The notes under the pieces: model-generated
Told to the model about the DNA's origin: nothing
The model's input: the letters and a program-made list of their open reading frames with translations, nothing else
The model's database searches: none
Made by a program: the position numbers and the translations under genes
NCBI GenBank assembly: GCA_947585115.1
Contig: CANPWW010000022.1
Coordinates: 1 to 32,450, forward strand
Reading direction: 5' to 3'
Source: an uncultured Monoglobus sp.
Lineage (GTDB): Bacteria > Bacillota > Clostridia > Monoglobales > Monoglobaceae
Length of the DNA stretch: 32,450 bases
Shown here: positions 30,674-32,450 of the stretch, piece by piece
Layout of the letters: each line of letters begins with the position of its first letter
How positions within the stretch are numbered: position 1 is the first letter of the stretch

Positions 30674-31880
30674 ATTCCTCATCATTATGTTTGCCGAAAT
30701 GTATGTGGTGCTTATGCTTTTTCAGGGGCGGCTCTTCTTCGCGGGGCGGGCTGGGGATACCGGCTTTGGCCTCGCGGTATTCCATAAAGTCGATAATTAT
30801 GCTGCGTCCCAGCGCGGCGATGGGCACCGCCAAAAAAATTCCGATGGTTCCGCAGAGACCGCCGCCCACAAACACCGCGAAAATTACCCACAGCGGCTTG
30901 ACCTGCAGCGAGCCCGCGAACAGCTTTGGCTGGATAAGGTTGGCGTCGAGCTGCTGAACGACTATCATTGAGACAACCGCCACGATCGCCAAAGTCAGCG
31001 AACCCGTGAACACGGTGATAACGCCGATGGCCGCGGTGGCTATGATCGCGCCGAAATAGGGTATCAGGTTGAACACGCCAAGCATAAGGCCCAGCAGCGG
31101 CGCGTATTTGACGCCCTCGACCGTCAGGACCAAAAAGCCGAGCACAAAGATTATCACCGCGTCGACCAGCATGCAATAGATATACTTGTTTGCGAACTCG
31201 TTTATGCGGCGCAGATATTTTAACACAAACGAGCGTGTCTTTTCTTTGAATATGTCCCGCGACAGGCGCGCCAGTCCGCGTTTTAAGTTCGCGCGGTCAA
31301 GCAGCATGTAGATCGAGACGATAAGGCCCATAAACACGTGCACAACGCCCGAGCCGAAGTTTATGACGCCCTGGGCGTAGCGGTTCATATTGGCCAGATC
31401 GAAAAACTTTAAAAGCTGCTGAACCGAGAAATACTCGTTCTCAAACAATTGCGACAGCGTGTTCTCGCCGAGCGTTACGCCAAGATCGAGGGCGTTGAAC
31501 CAGTTCACAAACTCGCCTATAAGCTCGGGCAGGTTGTTATAGAAATCAATCAGGTTCGACACGATGGCGGGCACGATCGCCACAAGCACCAGAACGATCA
31601 TCAGGATAAACGCCGCGTAGATCGTCACTACCGCGATGGGGCGGCGGTGCTCCTTGAGCCATTTGTTACCGCGCTTTTCCAGAAATTTTTCAATAAAGCG
31701 GCAGGGTGCCATAAGTATGTACGCTATGACAAAGCCGATTATAAACGGCCTCACCAGCGTCACCAAACCGCCCAGCCACTTAAAAATCGTGCCGATATTG
31801 TCAAAGGTCTTGTATACCGCGATGACCGCCACCGCGAACACAAACAGCCCCAGATATTTAGATACGTCTTTCCATTTCAT
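30672..31880 (-). CDS. AI-2E family transporter (YtvI/PerM type)
   Basis: 402 residues with about eight membrane helices. Two come at the N-terminus (about 10-55, with LVRPFIIGFVIAYILMAP), one at about 80-105, then a soluble middle domain (about 115-160). The C-terminal helix block carries the family's LGLMLGVFNLIPYFGAIIA and QLDANLIQPKLFAGSL motifs (about 262-320). The tail is hydrophilic and His/Lys-rich (KKHKHHIHFGKHNDEE). The family includes the TqsA autoinducer exporter and many ion or efflux transporters; no substrate can be inferred. AAGGAG lies eight bases before the ATG. It is a single gene with a terminator shared with sodC. Confidence 0.88.
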   Translation of the reverse strand: MKWKDVSKYLGLFVFAVAVIAVYKTFDNIGTIFKWLGGLVTLVRPFIIGFVIAYILMAPCRFIEKFLEKRGNKWLKEHRRPIAVVTIYAAFILMIVLVLVAIVPAIVSNLIDFYNNLPELIGEFVNWFNALDLGVTLGENTLSQLFENEYFSVQQLLKFFDLANMNRYAQGVINFGSGVVHVFMGLIVSIYMLLDRANLKRGLARLSRDIFKEKTRSFVLKYLRRINEFANKYIYCMLVDAVIIFVLGFLVLTVEGVKYAPLLGLMLGVFNLIPYFGAIIATAAIGVITVFTGSLTLAIVAVVSMIVVQQLDANLIQPKLFAGSLQVKPLWVIFAVFVGGGLCGTIGIFLAVPIAALGRSIIIDFMEYREAKAGIPSPPREEEPPLKKHKHHIHFGKHNDEE

Positions 31881-31967
31881 AATATATGCTCCTTATAGTG
31901 ATTATTCACCGCTTTTAACTATAAAAATTGACCCTCTGTTCCTTTCCGATGCGTAAACGGAACAAAC

Positions 31968-31993
31968 GGGACGTCGAGGGCGCCGTCCCCTAC
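31968..31993 (-). repeat. Second copy of the GTAGGGGACG hairpin repeat
   Basis: Read on the minus strand this is GTAGGGGACGGCGCCCTCGA-CGTCCC, 24 of 26 bases identical to 29980-30005 and likewise self-complementary. It lies in the 409-base gap between the transporter and nifJ. Outside it and the nifJ promoter/leader, that gap is AT-rich and shows nothing else. Confidence 0.6.
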
Positions 31994-32149
31994 ACATATT
32001 TTACCATATTATATTAAATTAGTAAATACCGAATTTTTAAAATCCGGCGGGAAAACCGCGCTTTTTTCGACATTTTTGCCCGATTTTCAAATCCGCTCAA
32101 ACGCTGCAAAAAAATTTTCAAAATTTTTGTAATTTTTTTATAAAAACAT

Positions 32150-32178
32150 TTGAAATTAATTTAATCTTATGTTATACT
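32150..32178 (+). promoter_or_regulatory. Promoter of the pyruvate:ferredoxin oxidoreductase gene
   Basis: TTGAAA (32150-32155), 17-base spacer, TATACT (32173-32178), after a long A/T-rich upstream stretch that could act as an UP-element. It implies a leader of about 105 bases. Confidence 0.75.
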
Positions 32179-32184
32179 CATAAA

Positions 32185-32450
<266 letters not shown>

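Overview
The window looks like chromosomal DNA from an anaerobic, low-to-middle GC Clostridia-type Gram-positive bacterium (Bacillota). The grounds are a ctsR-mcsA-mcsB-clpC stress operon with a CtsR operator, the start of a pyruvate:ferredoxin oxidoreductase gene, strong AGGAGG ribosome binding sites, TTGACA/TATAAT promoters, and several GTG/TTG starts. The species cannot be named from the sequence.

Layout. (1) 1-1443: the 5' part of a secreted family 3 glycoside hydrolase (minus strand), then a small DUF2442/DUF4160 pair. (2) About 1450-18980: an AT-richer accessory block. It opens with a zinc-ribbon membrane protein carrying a 33-bp in-frame tandem repeat. Its core is a minus-strand gene cluster of about 14.5 kb, transcribed from about 17123 down to 2534. 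In order it encodes a secreted, membrane-anchored VWA protein; a 1143-residue tubulin/FtsZ-like protein; two proteins I do not recognise (629 and 213 aa); a zinc-ribbon TRAFAC-type GTPase; an 869-residue membrane protein resembling GTPase-associated protein 1 (GAP1); a zinc-ribbon/transmembrane/discoidin glycan-binding-like protein; and a second, polytopic membrane VWA protein. A consensus-like promoter followed directly by a perfect 22-bp palindrome sits before the first gene. Upstream lie a small membrane protein that appears frameshifted, a zinc-ribbon membrane protein, and decayed gene remnants. (3) 19027-23806: clpC, mcsB, mcsA and ctsR with promoter and CtsR box. (4) 23850-26053: a short ComEC-like protein, a ribbon-helix-helix protein and an XRE regulator. 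(5) 26179-29153: a three-gene ABC importer (lipoprotein, permease, ATPase) with promoter, intercistronic hairpin and terminator. (6) 29173-29857: a hicAB toxin-antitoxin locus in which hicA carries a one-base deletion. (7) 29980-32450: a MITE-like repeat, a Cu/Zn superoxide dismutase whose start region lies in a dyad, an AI-2E-family transporter, and the beginning of nifJ with a structured leader.

The most notable content is the tubulin-like/GTPase/GAP1/VWA cluster. The visible domains suggest an envelope-facing module (extracellular VWA and Ig-like domains, a glycan-binding-like discoidin domain, membrane VWA) coupled to a cytoplasmic nucleotide-dependent module (tubulin-like protein, GTPase, GAP1-like partner) under one operator. 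Related families have been described by comparative genomics as parts of NTP-dependent conflict-type systems. The precise gene set, the two unrecognised proteins and the function here are not something I can assign.
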